Assembly (NCBI GenBank): GCA_012295275.1
Contig: CM022675.1
Span: 2,186,144 to 2,207,161, forward strand
DNA: 21,018 nucleotides
Direction of reading: 5' to 3'
Source of the DNA: Chrysomallon squamiferum
Taxonomy: Eukaryota; Mollusca; Gastropoda; Neomphalida; Peltospiridae
The notes beneath the pieces are model-generated. The model did not search any database. It saw nothing but the letters and a program-made list of their open reading frames with translations, and was not told the DNA's origin. Every line of letters begins with the position of its first letter. Positions within the stretch are counted from its first letter, which is position 1. Of this stretch, positions 1 through 9,720 are shown one piece after another. The position numbers were made by a program, and so were the translations under genes.

Positions 1-171
1 TCGACAAATATTAATACTACTGTTGGTACTGTTGCTACGGTAACCACTATTATTCGAGCTATTACAACCAATAATGATAAAAAAAGCATATCAGCAACGA
101 CATCAAGAGAAGTAATAATATATGAATTTACTTATGGTTCGGATACATTGCGTTTGTCGACCATATACTAG
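1..171 (+). other. Thr/Ser-rich open frame, copy 1 of a diverged duplicated segment
   Basis: Frame 1 is open from the window edge to a TAG at 169-171 (56 codons), so its left end is unknown. The product is rich in Thr, Ser and Ile (for example TTVGTVATVTTII) and then becomes more charged (NNDKKSISATTSREV). The segment aligns without large gaps to 1133-1267, in DNA and in the same reading frame. I see no start codon context, splice site or known domain. It could be an exon end of a mucin-like protein, or a degenerate ACT/ATT/GCT trinucleotide tract that happens to be open. Function is not recognised. Confidence 0.35.
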
Positions 172-750
172 AAACTTCTTTTTACGAAATTCTTGGGGAA
201 GAAAAAAAATATGTTGTCTGTTTCGTTATTTATGTATTAATTTGTAGTTCGTGAAACATTTTGTGGAAAACCTGGCACTGGTAGGTATGTATTTTAGGAT
301 TTGAATGTACATTTACTAGAAAGTGTAAAAATGCCTTCGTTGACTTCTCATACATAAATATATCTAGAAAGAGAACGTGTACTCTCACATTTACATAAGT
401 AGAATACACACACACACACGAATTGAGGTAGCATATACACAAATATATCGAAACTGTATTCGTACATTTGTCGAGATATCGTACTCACATATATATATAT
501 ATATATATATAGAAAGGGTACATATACATTTATTGAGTAACCTAGAAATATACATTTATAATAAAGTCAACTGAACGTACCTTTTTTTGTTGAAACACTT
601 CAACTAAACCGCGACCATCACCTACTCTGTGTTATCCGTTTTGAAAGAAATATAAAAATGTGTCCTAATAAAGGCTTTGCTCTATTTATGTGGTACGGAT
701 GAACAGAAAATCATTTCAATGCATGACCGATTTTAAGTCACATATCTAGC
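172..750. other. AT-rich spacer with a short TA tract
   Basis: No coding signal is visible. It contains a (TA)n tract at 490-511 and a short CA run near 410-419. The small open frames here are low-complexity and lack similarity to anything I know. Confidence 0.6.
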
Positions 751-751
751 T

Positions 752-782
<31 letters not shown>

Positions 783-826
783 TTATTATTCTTATTCTTA
801 TTCTTATTCTTATTCTTATTATTATT
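750..826. repeat. Compound TTC / TTA / TTATTC microsatellite
   Basis: About ten TTC triplets (751-780) pass into TTA and then a TTATTC hexamer-like run. It is a simple tandem array with no coding function visible. Confidence 0.9.
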
Positions 827-943
827 AAATTTTTATTTTATTTTTTTCATCAGTCAGTTATCTTGCAGAAATTGATTCTGATACAATGAACTTACACTAA
901 GTGAATAGTTACTGTACATATCTTGGTATCATATATGCAGTCT

Positions 944-1094
944 ATCTTTGTTTATTTGTTTGTTTATTTGTTTATGTATTTATTTATCAATACATTTATT
1001 TATTTGTTTTTTTCTTTGCTTATTTATTTGATCATTATTATTTTTGATTTAGTTATAGTTTTCATTTTTTTTTTCTTTCTTTCTTTCTTTCTTT
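944..1094. repeat. TTTG/TTTA/TTTC tetranucleotide tracts
   Basis: TTTG and TTTA tetramers alternate to about 1030. A run of T and TTTC tetramers follows at 1066-1094. The hydrophobic open frame over it is a by-product of T-rich codons. Confidence 0.85.
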
Positions 1095-1115
1095 TTGTTG
1101 TTGAAGGCGGCTGAT

Positions 1116-1270
1116 GGAAATCATTACTAAACTGCAACAATAAATACAATATTGCGAGTACTTCTACGGCTAGTACTTCTATTACAGAAACCAGCATTGC
1201 TAGATCTATTGCAACTGCCGATGATAAAATCACGTCAGCAAAGATATCCACAGGAATAATGATAGAGTAG
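1116..1270 (+). other. Thr/Ser-rich open frame, copy 2 of the duplicated segment
   Basis: From about 1133 this frame reads a Ser/Thr/Ala/Ile-rich peptide (STASTSITETS, then IATADDKITSAKISTG) and stops at TAG 1268-1270. That stop lies just inside the Tigger element that begins at 1265. It aligns with 1-120 in DNA and protein (DNDKKSISATTS-like versus ADDKITSAKIST). The frame opens after a TGA at about 1113. This shows a duplicated segment, one copy of which was hit by a transposon. Coding status is unknown. Confidence 0.4.
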
Positions 1271-1377
1271 TTCCTTGACTTACGAAATTAATTCATTCTG
1301 TAATCGAGTTCGTGTATCAAATTTTTCGTATATCAAATCAATTTTCCAAACTGCAATTAAATGAAATACAATTAATC

Positions 1378-1555
1378 CGTTCCGCTCCCTCACCCCCCAA
1401 CCCCCCCCAAAAAAACCCCCAAAACATCCAACTATATTTTATTTATTTATTTATTTATTTTTGTATTTATTATTTTTATTTTGTATTTTTATTTTTTTTT
1501 TATATATATATATTTTTTTGTAATGGTTTTAGGTAAGAAAATGTATTTATCAATG

Positions 1556-1605
<50 letters not shown>

Positions 1606-1612
1606 ATAAATA
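1378..1612. repeat. C-run, TTTA and TA microsatellites inside the Tigger remnant
   Basis: A C/A-rich patch (1390-1425) is followed by TTTA tetramers, T-runs and a (TA)n tract at about 1559-1601. They sit between the left terminal repeat and the transposase remnant, where the internal deletion of the element lies. Confidence 0.85.
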
Positions 1613-1623
1613 AAGAGAATGTA

Positions 1624-1873
1624 AAGAAATAAATTGGTTTTGTAAATTATTTTAACGTCTTTAGGTGCAGTTATAGTCTTTATGGACTCCTTCAGCTTCA
1701 CTACGGTAGTTGTCGTAGACGTACTACGCTCGCACTGCTTAGCCAAGTCGACTACGTGCACACCTCACTCATGTTTTCTTTCTGTGATTTCAAGCTTTAA
1801 TTCAAAGGATATCATCCGCTTCTTTTTCTCGGCACTGCTCTTTCCAATCACTTTCTTAGGATCAGTGGAAACT
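1624..1873 (-). pseudogene. Tigger-type transposase N-terminal fragment (TIGD1-like), broken
   Basis: Read on the minus strand from about 1862, the frame gives DPKKVIGKSSAEKKKRMISF, then ELKLEITERKHE, a TGA stop, then GVHVVDLAKQCERSTST and KLKESIKTI. This is the first helix-turn-helix (CENP-B/psq-like) DNA-binding domain of pogo/Tigger transposases. The in-frame TGA stands where an Arg codon (CGA) is expected, a typical CpG decay mutation. The catalytic DDE domain is absent. After about 1630 the frame runs into TA microsatellite. It is a dead fragment with no host role inferred. Confidence 0.85.
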
Positions 1874-1980
1874 CGTAAGACGGGGCACTCGTAAGTCGAT
1901 GTACCACTGTATATAAATTCAATTATAAAATCCGAAATTCAATATAAAATATATACATAGATAATTAAGTTGAAGTTCTA

Positions 1981-2039
1981 TTTACTTATTTATTTATGTA
2001 TTTATTTATTTATTTATTTGTTTATTTATTTATTTATTG
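1981..2039. repeat. TTTA tetranucleotide repeat
   Basis: About fourteen TTTA-type tetramers with occasional TTTG or TATG variants. Confidence 0.9.
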
Positions 2040-2135
2040 TTAAGTTATGACACATAAATTGAAGGGCATTATCTCTATATCACTATTCTCGTACAGAAAA
2101 ATTATATATAATTAGGTACTGTCTGGGTGTACTTA

Positions 2136-2195
2136 CATACATATGTATGTATGTATCTGTCTGTATCTCTGGATGTATGTATATATCTGTGAATG

Positions 2196-2227
<32 letters not shown>

Positions 2228-2323
2228 CGCACAAGACATGTTTGTGTTATAGATTCTGGATAGGTGTGAATATGTTTATATATATGTTCTTATGTGTGGG
2301 TGTGTGCGCGCGCGCGCGTGTGT
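2136..2323. repeat. TATG, TA and CG/TG tracts
   Basis: TATG tetramers (2136-2155), a (TA)n tract (2201-2227) and an alternating purine-pyrimidine CG/TG tract (2294-2323, with seven consecutive CG steps). Long CG runs are unusual in this AT-rich DNA and can adopt Z-DNA. Confidence 0.85.
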
Positions 2324-2804
2324 AAATACTCACATACATATTTGTATCGATATATGTTTAAATAGCAGTGTTTTAACATACTTGAATACAAACGGTTTGG
2401 AGATGGCAGACAAAATGTCAGACATCTTTGTGTGCTACATTTAACAAGATGAATTCGCCTTCTTGCTTTTTAAAACATCAAACAAAACACTAAGTATGTA
2501 TCACGGGTCATGCGTATCTGTGTTTCTGGCGCACTAGACGTCAGTGACCGTGCTTGAATACGTACCAGCCAAGACCGGTTTCATTTTTATTTTATTTTAG
2601 TGATGTATGACAAGTGAAGGAAAACAGCGAGTGATGTTGTGAGAGTGGAGTACTAGTCTAGATGTGCAGTGATGTGTTACACGTGTTTGAACAGGTTTGT
2701 GATATTATTCAGAGAGATGTCAAACCAGTTATCTCGTTTTTTAATCTTTTTTTTTTAGTAAAAACTTCTCAAGACTTTTAGCGTCTTTTATCTTAAATAA
2801 AAAA
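2324..2804. other. Unique spacer, no gene recognised
   Basis: This stretch is less repetitive than its surroundings. Around 2645-2692 there is a GATGTGCAGTGATG-type block with partial likeness to 3925-3970, too weak to define a repeat family. No open frame with coding character was seen. Confidence 0.5.
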
Positions 2805-2807
2805 TAC

Positions 2808-2866
<59 letters not shown>
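2805..2866. repeat. AAT trinucleotide repeat
   Basis: About twenty uninterrupted AAT triplets. Confidence 0.95.
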
Positions 2867-2870
<4 letters not shown>

Positions 2871-3368
2871 TAAAACTTGAAAATATTATACAAGCACATA
2901 CACTAGAATTAATAAATAAAGAGAGAAAGAAAGGAGGAAAGAGAGAAAGAACGAAATAATTTCAGTATATAAAAGGCCGAGATTTATTCATAAAAGACAT
3001 CGCTTGCAGTAAATTCTTGATCGCTGTGTTCTATTTTGTCTACGAAAACACAAACAAACATATATAGAGACACGCCAACAATAATAATAAAAAGATGATG
3101 AATAAATAAAAACATTACTAAAAGTAAACTATTATTTAAAAATATATTAATTGCATGAGTTAAACAGATTGCAGAAACATGTTTACGATAGTATTTCTCA
3201 GACATTATAAAGATGTTTTAAAAAGAATGTAACTGAATGTGGCGTGATATGCACTTGCAGGGTCGTATATAAATAGTTTATACTAAACTAAGCTACCCTC
3301 ATCAAACAAATAAAATTATAACAGATAACACTGCCTGAGAGATATAATTAACAACTACCCTTTTATTC

Positions 3369-3590
3369 TGAACAGTGTATAGACTATTCATCTAAAAATA
3401 CATCTTTGTGGTACACCCTAACACCTTAGAGATAACATCTATCTCCATGAATTCCACTTCTACTACGCTTGTGAAACAGTATTAGAGCGTCTTTGAAAAC
3501 AGTCTCTGACACCTTTTAGAATGTGCCATCATACAGCATGATATTGAAATATTCGTTACTTTTAGCCTAAGAAAAGAGAAAGGGTATTTC
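3369..3590 (+). repeat. Dispersed repeat family B, copy 1
   Basis: It shares an ordered series of short blocks with 18555-18805: ATTCATCT-AAAA, CACCCTAA, AGAGATAA-ATCTATCTC, TCTTTGAAA-CAGT-TCTG, CTTTTTA and a final TTTTAG--TAAGAAA. Block order and spacing are kept with small indels, so this is diverged homology, not chance. No coding frame or terminal repeats are evident. The edges are approximate and the class of element is unknown. Confidence 0.6.
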
Positions 3591-3724
3591 TTTTTTACTC
3601 TGTAGAAATACGAAAACTTGCAATATCAAGCTTAATTTGAGATCGTCATTTATTTTGAAAGCCATTCATTGCAGTATCTGTAAGCTCTCACAATCTGTGT
3701 AGATGGTATATTATGTCACTAAAA

Positions 3725-3725
<1 letters not shown>

Positions 3726-3763
<38 letters not shown>
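3726..3763. repeat. TTA trinucleotide repeat
   Basis: About twelve TTA triplets. Confidence 0.95.
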
Positions 3764-3764
<1 letters not shown>

Positions 3765-4097
3765 TCTATCATTTATTACAAACAGACAAATATGCACACA
3801 CAAAAACCCCCAGAAAATAATGACATTTAAGTTAAAAGCATCAACAAAATAAAAATATAAATAATAACTGATAAACTAAAATATGCTGAACAAGCCAGTG
3901 AAAAACGCATCATGGAAGACGTGTAATAGTGTAGATGAGCAGTGAGGCATCGCCAGTGTGTTTGTATTAGTTCACTACAACAATCTAGTCAAACGTTGTC
4001 AAACTAATTTTCTTAATACTTTCTTCAAAACAGTTTTAAATTTCACTCACAAAATATATGCTGTTTTTACCGTAAAATATTAATGCAATAAAAGAAT

Positions 4098-4100
<3 letters not shown>

Positions 4101-4148
<48 letters not shown>

Positions 4149-4335
4149 TACAGAATACTAGCCAACAAACAGCAAGCCATACAGGATCAGTGAAGCATTT
4201 TCGTAGCGATGTCTCGAGGTAAAACTGCTTGTATGTCAAACAAAAACTACGAGATTCGATGTATTATTATCTACACACAAACGTGAAACTTACTTTCGTA
4301 ACGCCTGGATGAGTTTAGTCAATCTTAGGACGTTT
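4101..4335 (-). repeat. Dispersed repeat family A, copy 1, with CA (GT) tail
   Basis: Reverse-complemented, this reads GTCCTAAGATTG, then ACTCATCC, GTTACG, AGTAAGT, ATAATAATACATCGA, TTTTTGTTTGACA, CAGTTTTACC, CGAGACATCG and ATGCTTCACTG. It then passes through a short linker into (GT)n, seen on the plus strand as (CA)n at 4101-4141. The same order of blocks recurs at 5098-5245, 16566-16975, 17071-17220 and 17583-17806. It looks like a short non-autonomous element with a microsatellite tail. No clear tRNA-type A and B boxes were seen. Confidence 0.75.
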
Positions 4336-4538
4336 TGGTCTCATTTCTTAATATTTTCTTATACGCAAATAAAATATCACTGTAAATAGACAAGTGTGAG
4401 AAACATAGCCAGTGTGGTAAGTAGAGTGAAAATGAAATACATTAGAGAGGAAAATGTCAAGATATCCGTCACACCCAGCTGACTGATAGTGAATGTTTGA
4501 TTTTACTTTAATTGTATTTATATCAGCATTGATGGCGA

Positions 4539-4653
4539 ACTGCTGTAGTACTAATAGTAGCAATAGTAGTAGTCTTAATAGTAGTGGTAGTAGTAGTGGT
4601 AGCAGTAGTAGTAGTAATAATAATAATAATCATAGCAATATTAGTAGTCTTAA

Positions 4654-4685
<32 letters not shown>

Positions 4686-4762
4686 CTAGCAGTAGTAGTA
4701 TTAATAGTAGTAGTAGTAGTGGTAACAGTAGTAGTAGTTATAATAGTAGTAGTAATCGTAGC

Positions 4763-4803
<41 letters not shown>

Positions 4804-4960
4804 TAGTAGTAATAATAATAATAGTAGTAGTAGAGTAGTGGCAGTAGTAGTACTGGTAGTAGTAGTGGTGGTAGTAGTAGTAGTAATAATAATAGTAGTA
4901 GAGTAGTGGCAGTAGTAGTAGTGGTAGTAGTAGCACAAGTAGTACTGGTATTAGTAACAT
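4539..4960. repeat. Imperfect AGT (ACT) trinucleotide array
   Basis: About 420 bp of AGT triplets with GGT, AAT, GCT and TTA variants. It is open in several frames on both strands (poly-Ser, poly-Val or poly-Thr), as expected for a stop-poor trinucleotide array. An internal copy of roughly 60 bp is duplicated near 4820-4880 and 4872-4930 (AATAATAATAGTAGTAG-AGTAGTGGCAGT). Confidence 0.9.
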
Positions 4961-5097
4961 CATTAGTATTTTAATTCTTCCTTTTTATAATTTTATTTTC
5001 TTCTGTTGTTTTAAATTTTGTTTAAGAGAGAAGTTAATACTTTACATTCATATTTTTTATTTGTGTTTAAGATAATATTAAAAAAGAGAGTAAAACA

Positions 5098-5245
5098 TCG
5101 TCCTAAGATTGCATAAATTCACCCCAGTGTTAAAATTGTAAGTCTCTCATTTGTGTGTATATAATAATAGTTGGATTGTTGTATCTTTTTGTTAGACACA
5201 CAAACAGTTTTACCCTGAGACATCAAACCTATACTACAAATGAAT
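5098..5245 (+). repeat. Dispersed repeat family A, copy 2 (no GT tail)
   Basis: It starts CGTCCTAAGATTGC and continues through GTAAGTCTCTCATTTGTGTG, ATAATAATAG, ATTGTTGTATCTTTTTGTTA, CAGTTTTACCCTGAGACATC and CCTATACTAC, matching the other copies in order. The 3' part (ATGCTTCACTG onward) and the GT tail are missing. It lies head-to-head with copy 1. Confidence 0.75.
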
Positions 5246-5284
5246 TATCTGTACATTTTATGATAATGATCATTTTTAACTTTT

Positions 5285-5323
5285 TAATTATTATTGCTGT
5301 TGTTGTTGTTGTTATTATTATTA

Positions 5324-5403
<80 letters not shown>
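5285..5403. repeat. TTA (with TTG) trinucleotide repeat
   Basis: Nearly 120 bp of TTA triplets with a short TTG block at the left end. The poly-Ile and poly-Leu frames over it are artefacts. Confidence 0.95.
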
Positions 5404-5405
<2 letters not shown>

Positions 5406-5818
5406 TTTGATCGAATTAATAATCAAACCAAACATACCTAAGTACATTATAATTCCAGCTTGGTAAATAGTTACAGAATAGACTAATGTTAGAAACAGGC
5501 AGATGAATGCGAACATTCACTGAACTTTTGGTGGCATCTTAACCCGTGACAGCACGACCAATGAGCAACGACTACACATCTTGATTTGATATCATAGTTT
5601 GATCATCATAATTGTACAAGATTATATTTACATTCATCTATAAGTACTTAATTAAGTAGTGAAAATGTAATTTCATTGAGTAGTTAAAAAACTTACTAAC
5701 TGTGGCAAAAATGTAGTATAGGCATTCAAGGGTTTTAATGTAAATGTATACATATATATATATGTGTAACAAATTTTAAAACTATGAATTTCAAAAAGCT
5801 AGGTTTGTTTTTCAATAT
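5404..5818. other. Spacer before the assembly gap
   Basis: AT-rich sequence with a short TATA/TA run near 5752-5763. No gene or recognised repeat was seen. Confidence 0.5.
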
Positions 5819-6018
5819 NNNNNNNNNNNNNNNNNNNNNNNNNNNNNNNNNNNNNNNNNNNNNNNNNNNNNNNNNNNNNNNNNNNNNNNNNNNNNNNNNN
5901 NNNNNNNNNNNNNNNNNNNNNNNNNNNNNNNNNNNNNNNNNNNNNNNNNNNNNNNNNNNNNNNNNNNNNNNNNNNNNNNNNNNNNNNNNNNNNNNNNNNN
6001 NNNNNNNNNNNNNNNNNN
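5819..6018. other. Assembly gap of 200 N
   Basis: Exactly 200 undetermined bases, probably a fixed-size placeholder. The 36-bp array begins at the first base after it, so the left end of that array is hidden and its true length may be under-represented. Confidence 0.98.
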
Positions 6019-8455
6019 TACTAGTGACAATTGATACTATATCTGTACATACTGCTACTAGTGATACTGATACTATATATGTACATACTTCTATTTAGTG
6101 ATACTGATAATATATCTGTACATACTGCTACTAGTGATACTGATAATATGTACATATTAGTGATACTGATAATATATCTGTACATACTTCTATTAGTGAT
6201 ACTGATAATATATCTATACATACTGCTACTAGTGATACTGATAATATATATGTACATACTTCTACTAGTGATACTGATAATATATCTGTACATACTGCTA
6301 CTAGTGATACTGATACTATATCTGTACATACTTCTACTAGTGATATTGATAATATATCTGTACATACTTCTATTACTGATACTGATAATATATCTGTACA
6401 TACTTCTACTAGTGATACTGATAATGTATATGTACATACTTCTATTAGTGATACTGATAATGTATCTGTACATACTGCTACTAGTAATACTGATAATGTA
6501 TCTGTACATACTTCTACTGGTGATACTGATAATATATCTGTACACACTTCTATTAGTGATACTGATACTATATCTGTACACACTGCTACTAGTGATACTG
6601 ATAATATATCTGTACACACTGCTACTAGTGATACTGATAATATATATGTACATACTGCTACTAGTGATACTGATACTATATCTGTACACACTGCTACTAG
6701 TGATACTGATACTATATCTGTACACACTGCTACTAGTGATACTGATACTATATATGTACACACTGCTACTAGTGATACTGATACTATATCTGTACACACT
6801 GCTACTAGTGATACTGATACTATATCTGTACATACTGCTACTAATGATACTGATAATATATCTGTACACACTGCTACTAGTGATACTGATAATATATCTG
6901 TACACACTGCTACTAGTGATACTGATAATATATCTGTACACACTGCTACTAGTGATACTGATACTATATATGTACACACTGCTACTAGTGATACTGATAC
7001 TATATCTGTACACACTGCTACTAGTGATACTGATAATATATCTGTACATACTGCTACTAGTGATACTGATACTATATATGTACACACTGCTACTAGTGAT
7101 ACTGATAATATATCTGTACATACTTCTACTAGTGATACTGATACTATATCTGTACATACTGCTACTAGTGATACTGATACTATATCTGTACATACTGCTA
7201 CTAGTGATACTGATACTATATCTGTACATACTGCTACTAGTGATACTGATACTATATCTGTACATACTGCTACTAGTGATACTGATACTATATATGTACA
7301 TACTGCTACTAGTGATACTGATACTATATCTGTACATATACTAGTGATACTGATACTATATCTGTACACACTGCTACTAGTGATACTGATACTATATCTG
7401 TATATGCTACTAGTGATACTGATAATATATCTGTACATACTGCTACTAGTGATACTGATAATATATCTGTACATACTGCTACTAGTGATACTGATAATAT
7501 ATCTGTACATACTGCTACTAGTGATACTGATAATATATCTGTACATACTTCTACTAGTGATACTGATAATATATCTGTACATACTGCTACTAGTGATACT
7601 GATAATATATCTGTACATACTTCTACTAGTGATACTGATAATATATCTGTACATACTGCTACTAGTGATACTGATAATATATCTGTACTACTAGTGATAC
7701 TGATAATATATCTGTACATACTGCTACTAGTGATACTGATACTATATCTGTACATACTTCTACTAGTGATACTGATAATATATCTGTACATACTGCTACT
7801 AGTGATACTGATAATATATATGTACATACTTCTATTACTGATACTGATAATATATCTGTACATACTGCTACTAGTGATACTGATACTATATATGCACATA
7901 CTTCTATTAGTGATACTGATAATATATCTGTACATACTTCTACTAGTGATACTGATAATATATCTGTACATAGTGCTACTAGTGATACTGATACTATATA
8001 TGTACATAGTGCTATTAGTGATACTGATAATATATCTGTACATACTGCTACTAGTGATACTGATAATATATCTGTACATACTTCTATTAGTGATACTGAT
8101 ACTATATCTGTACATACTTCTACTAGTGATACTGATAATATATATGTACATAGTGCTACTAGTGATACTGATACTATATATGTACATACTGCTACTAGTG
8201 ATACTGATACTATATATGTACATACTGCTACTAGTGATACTGATACTATATATGTACATAGTGCTCTTAGTGATACTGATACTATATCTGTACGTACTAT
8301 TGGTGATACTGATAATATATCTGTACATACTGCTACTAGTGATACTGATACTATATATGTACATAGTGCTCTTAGTGATACTGATAAGACATCTGTACGT
8401 ACTATTGGTGATACTGATGATATATCTGTACATACTACCACTGGTGATACTGTCA
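6019..8455 (+). repeat. 36-bp minisatellite, about 67 units, 12-codon periodicity
   Basis: The unit reads TSDTDNISVHTA in one plus frame, with alternatives N/T, S/Y, A/S and T/I. The second plus frame is also open but hydrophobic (LVILIIYLYILL), and two minus frames stay open for hundreds of codons. Length changes break the Thr-rich frame: one extra T at about 6095, a 10-base loss at about 6148, a 4-base loss at about 7338 and a 7-base loss at about 7687. In-frame 3-base losses occur near 7400, 8295 and 8402. Common variants fall at all three codon positions, which does not suggest selection on the protein. It is most likely a non-coding satellite, or a degraded mucin-type repeat exon. Confidence 0.95.
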
Positions 8456-8539
8456 GTGTATCGTGTGTATGCTGCTGTTGAAGATGTTGATACTGAGAGC
8501 TTTGAACATTTTATCTCTGAAATCAGGAAAGAAAGATGA
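8456..8539 (+). other. Short unique open frame after the minisatellite, possible exon remnant
   Basis: Right of the array the sequence becomes unique and reads YRVYAAVEDVDTESFEHF, then ISEIRKER and TGA (8537-8539). Its mixed, acidic/hydrophobic composition is more protein-like than anything nearby. GATACTGTCAG at 8445-8455 could serve as a 3' splice site. I see no GT donor before the stop, and the frame matches the hydrophobic, not the Thr-rich, frame of the array. It may be a decayed or terminal exon. The domain is not recognised. Confidence 0.35.
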
Positions 8540-8769
8540 ATAATTATCGTCAACCTTTTGCTGATTTATTTCATTATTCTTTTTTTTTACTTTTTTCTTT
8601 CTTTTAACAGAACTCATATTTGATTTTAGTTTTGTCAGATTAAATCAAGAGTTTAACATAAATCATTTGCAAGAAGAAACAGAACATCTTACATTATAAA
8701 AAAATAATAATAATAAATAAATAAATGAATAAACATCTCCCTACATTCTAGTTATCTTACATACATCAG

Positions 8770-8936
8770 GTGAAAAACAAGGATCTGCTCAAGTTATTGT
8801 CAGCAACACGATTCTGGTTGTTCTCTGTGTTGTCATGGTGATCATCTTCTCACTTGTTATTGGGATTGTGGTGGTCTTCTTTCTGAACAAGAAAAAGTCC
8901 AATCAGAAGATATCAACAAACGTCAAATTCAATTAA
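8770..8936 (+). CDS. Terminal exon: single transmembrane helix plus short basic cytoplasmic tail
   Basis: After an acceptor (ACATACATCAG at 8759-8769) the exon starts in phase 1: one base comes from the previous exon, then GT completes Gly. It encodes 54 more codons to TAA 8934-8936. The first ten residues are polar (EKQGSAQVIV). About 26 strongly hydrophobic residues follow (from TILVVLCVV to VIGIVVVFFL), then a basic stop-transfer NKKK and a tail of about 14 residues ending VKFN. This is the design of a type I single-pass plasma-membrane protein, with the ectodomain upstream. No further exon is needed. Codon quality and the sharp hydrophobic-to-KKK boundary argue against chance. The parent gene is not recognised; the acidic frame at 8456 may or may not belong to it. 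Confidence 0.7.
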
Positions 8937-9616
8937 CCTGACAAACATTTCATATACTGTAGTTTCAAACTACATTACGTTTTCGTAATTAGTCGCAGCG
9001 GAATCATTGCACTTGACAACACAATCAATCAACAAGGACTACTCAGATATCTTCATATCTAATCATAATATTTCATACCGTAAATCCCAGAGGAGTATTA
9101 ATTGAAGAAATTAAATAAGTGGTCAGTGATATAGTTCATCTTTCAGTAACATTTACCGCAGTTAACTCACTTTTACCACCCGAGATTAGACTACTAGATA
9201 AAAAGTCGAAAAGAAAGATAACTACGTTTCTTCCCACTTACCTCCCTTGGTGTAAAATGAGCTTTCACAGTGGTTATAACTAGATGGCAAATGGGATAAA
9301 AAATAATATAAAAAAAACCTTACGTACACACATACATAGTTACATACAGGCATACATACATACATACGTGAACATCTCTTCAAAACAGTTCAACAGCGAA
9401 AATCACCACCTCGATAACGACTTTGTGAATGCTTTAATTTATTTTGTTTTTCTAATTTTAATTTTAATTTTAATTTTATTTATTTATTTATTTATTTATT
9501 ATTTATTCGCTTGTTTGTTTGTTTGTTTGTGTGTGTGTGTTTGATGTGAGTTTGTTCAAACTAATTCTCAATGGATACATTTTCATGAAAGTTATATGTT
9601 AAAATGTTGTTTACAG
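8937..9616. other. Possible 3' untranslated region and spacer
   Basis: Sequence after the membrane-exon stop. There is no strong AATAAA close by; GAAATTAAATAAG at about 9108 is the nearest A-rich candidate. A short CATA run lies near 9326-9365. TTTA, TTTG and TG tracts occupy about 9440-9541. No other gene was seen. Confidence 0.45.
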
Positions 9617-9720
9617 GTGAAGAGTATTTCGACTGCAGACGACAAGGACAGGATTGTGCTAATAATAAAACTTGTCAAAATGACGGCACCTGTGACTGTG
9701 AAAATGACTACACTTCTTCT
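9617..9720 (+). CDS. EGF-like domain exon, 5 of 6 cysteines, truncated
   Basis: The acceptor ATGTTGTTTACAG (ending 9616) is good and the exon starts in phase 1 (GT then GAA GAG TAT). It encodes EEYFDCRRQGQDC, ANNKTC, QNDGTC, DC and ENDYTSS. The spacing C-x6-C-x5-C-x5-C-x-C, with the NDGT-C-x-C core, is that of an EGF-like module, an extracellular disulfide domain often carried on phase-1 exons. The sixth cysteine, expected about nine residues after the fifth, is missing. From about 9721 the sequence instead matches 10749-10800, and the frame ends at TAG 9763-9765. A GTAATA at 9736 could act as a donor. It is either a broken duplicate or an exon with an unusual end. Confidence 0.6.

Larger units (their letters stand above)
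1265..1909 (-). mobile_element. Deleted Tigger/pogo (Tc1-mariner superfamily) element
   Basis: The right end, read on the minus strand, starts CAGTGGTACATCGACTTACG. The left end on the plus strand reads GAGTAGTTCCTTGACTTACG, and about 16 of 21 bases match, so these are terminal inverted repeats. Both ends abut TA (1263-1264 and 1910-1911), the pogo/mariner target duplication. At about 645 bp it is far shorter than an autonomous Tigger element. It keeps only the transposase N-terminus and both ends, and microsatellites have grown inside it. It is non-autonomous and inactive. Orientation follows the transposase fragment on the minus strand. Confidence 0.85.

Noticed and set aside
2640-3970. Likeness between 2640-2692 and 3895-3970 as a third dispersed family
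   Set aside because: Only GATG-GCAGTGA and GTGTTTG match; too short and gapped to separate from chance.
4493-4963. Poly-Ser, poly-Thr and poly-Val proteins over the AGT array
   Set aside because: Trinucleotide microsatellite translations; all frames look equally open.
6019-8455. CRISPR-like 36-bp repeat length
   Set aside because: Units are directly adjacent with no unique spacers, and the surrounding DNA is eukaryotic.
6021-8553. Very long open frames of 400-500 codons on both strands over the 36-bp array
   Set aside because: A stop-free repeat unit whose length is a multiple of three leaves several frames open at once; no start context, domain or single preferred frame supports a gene.
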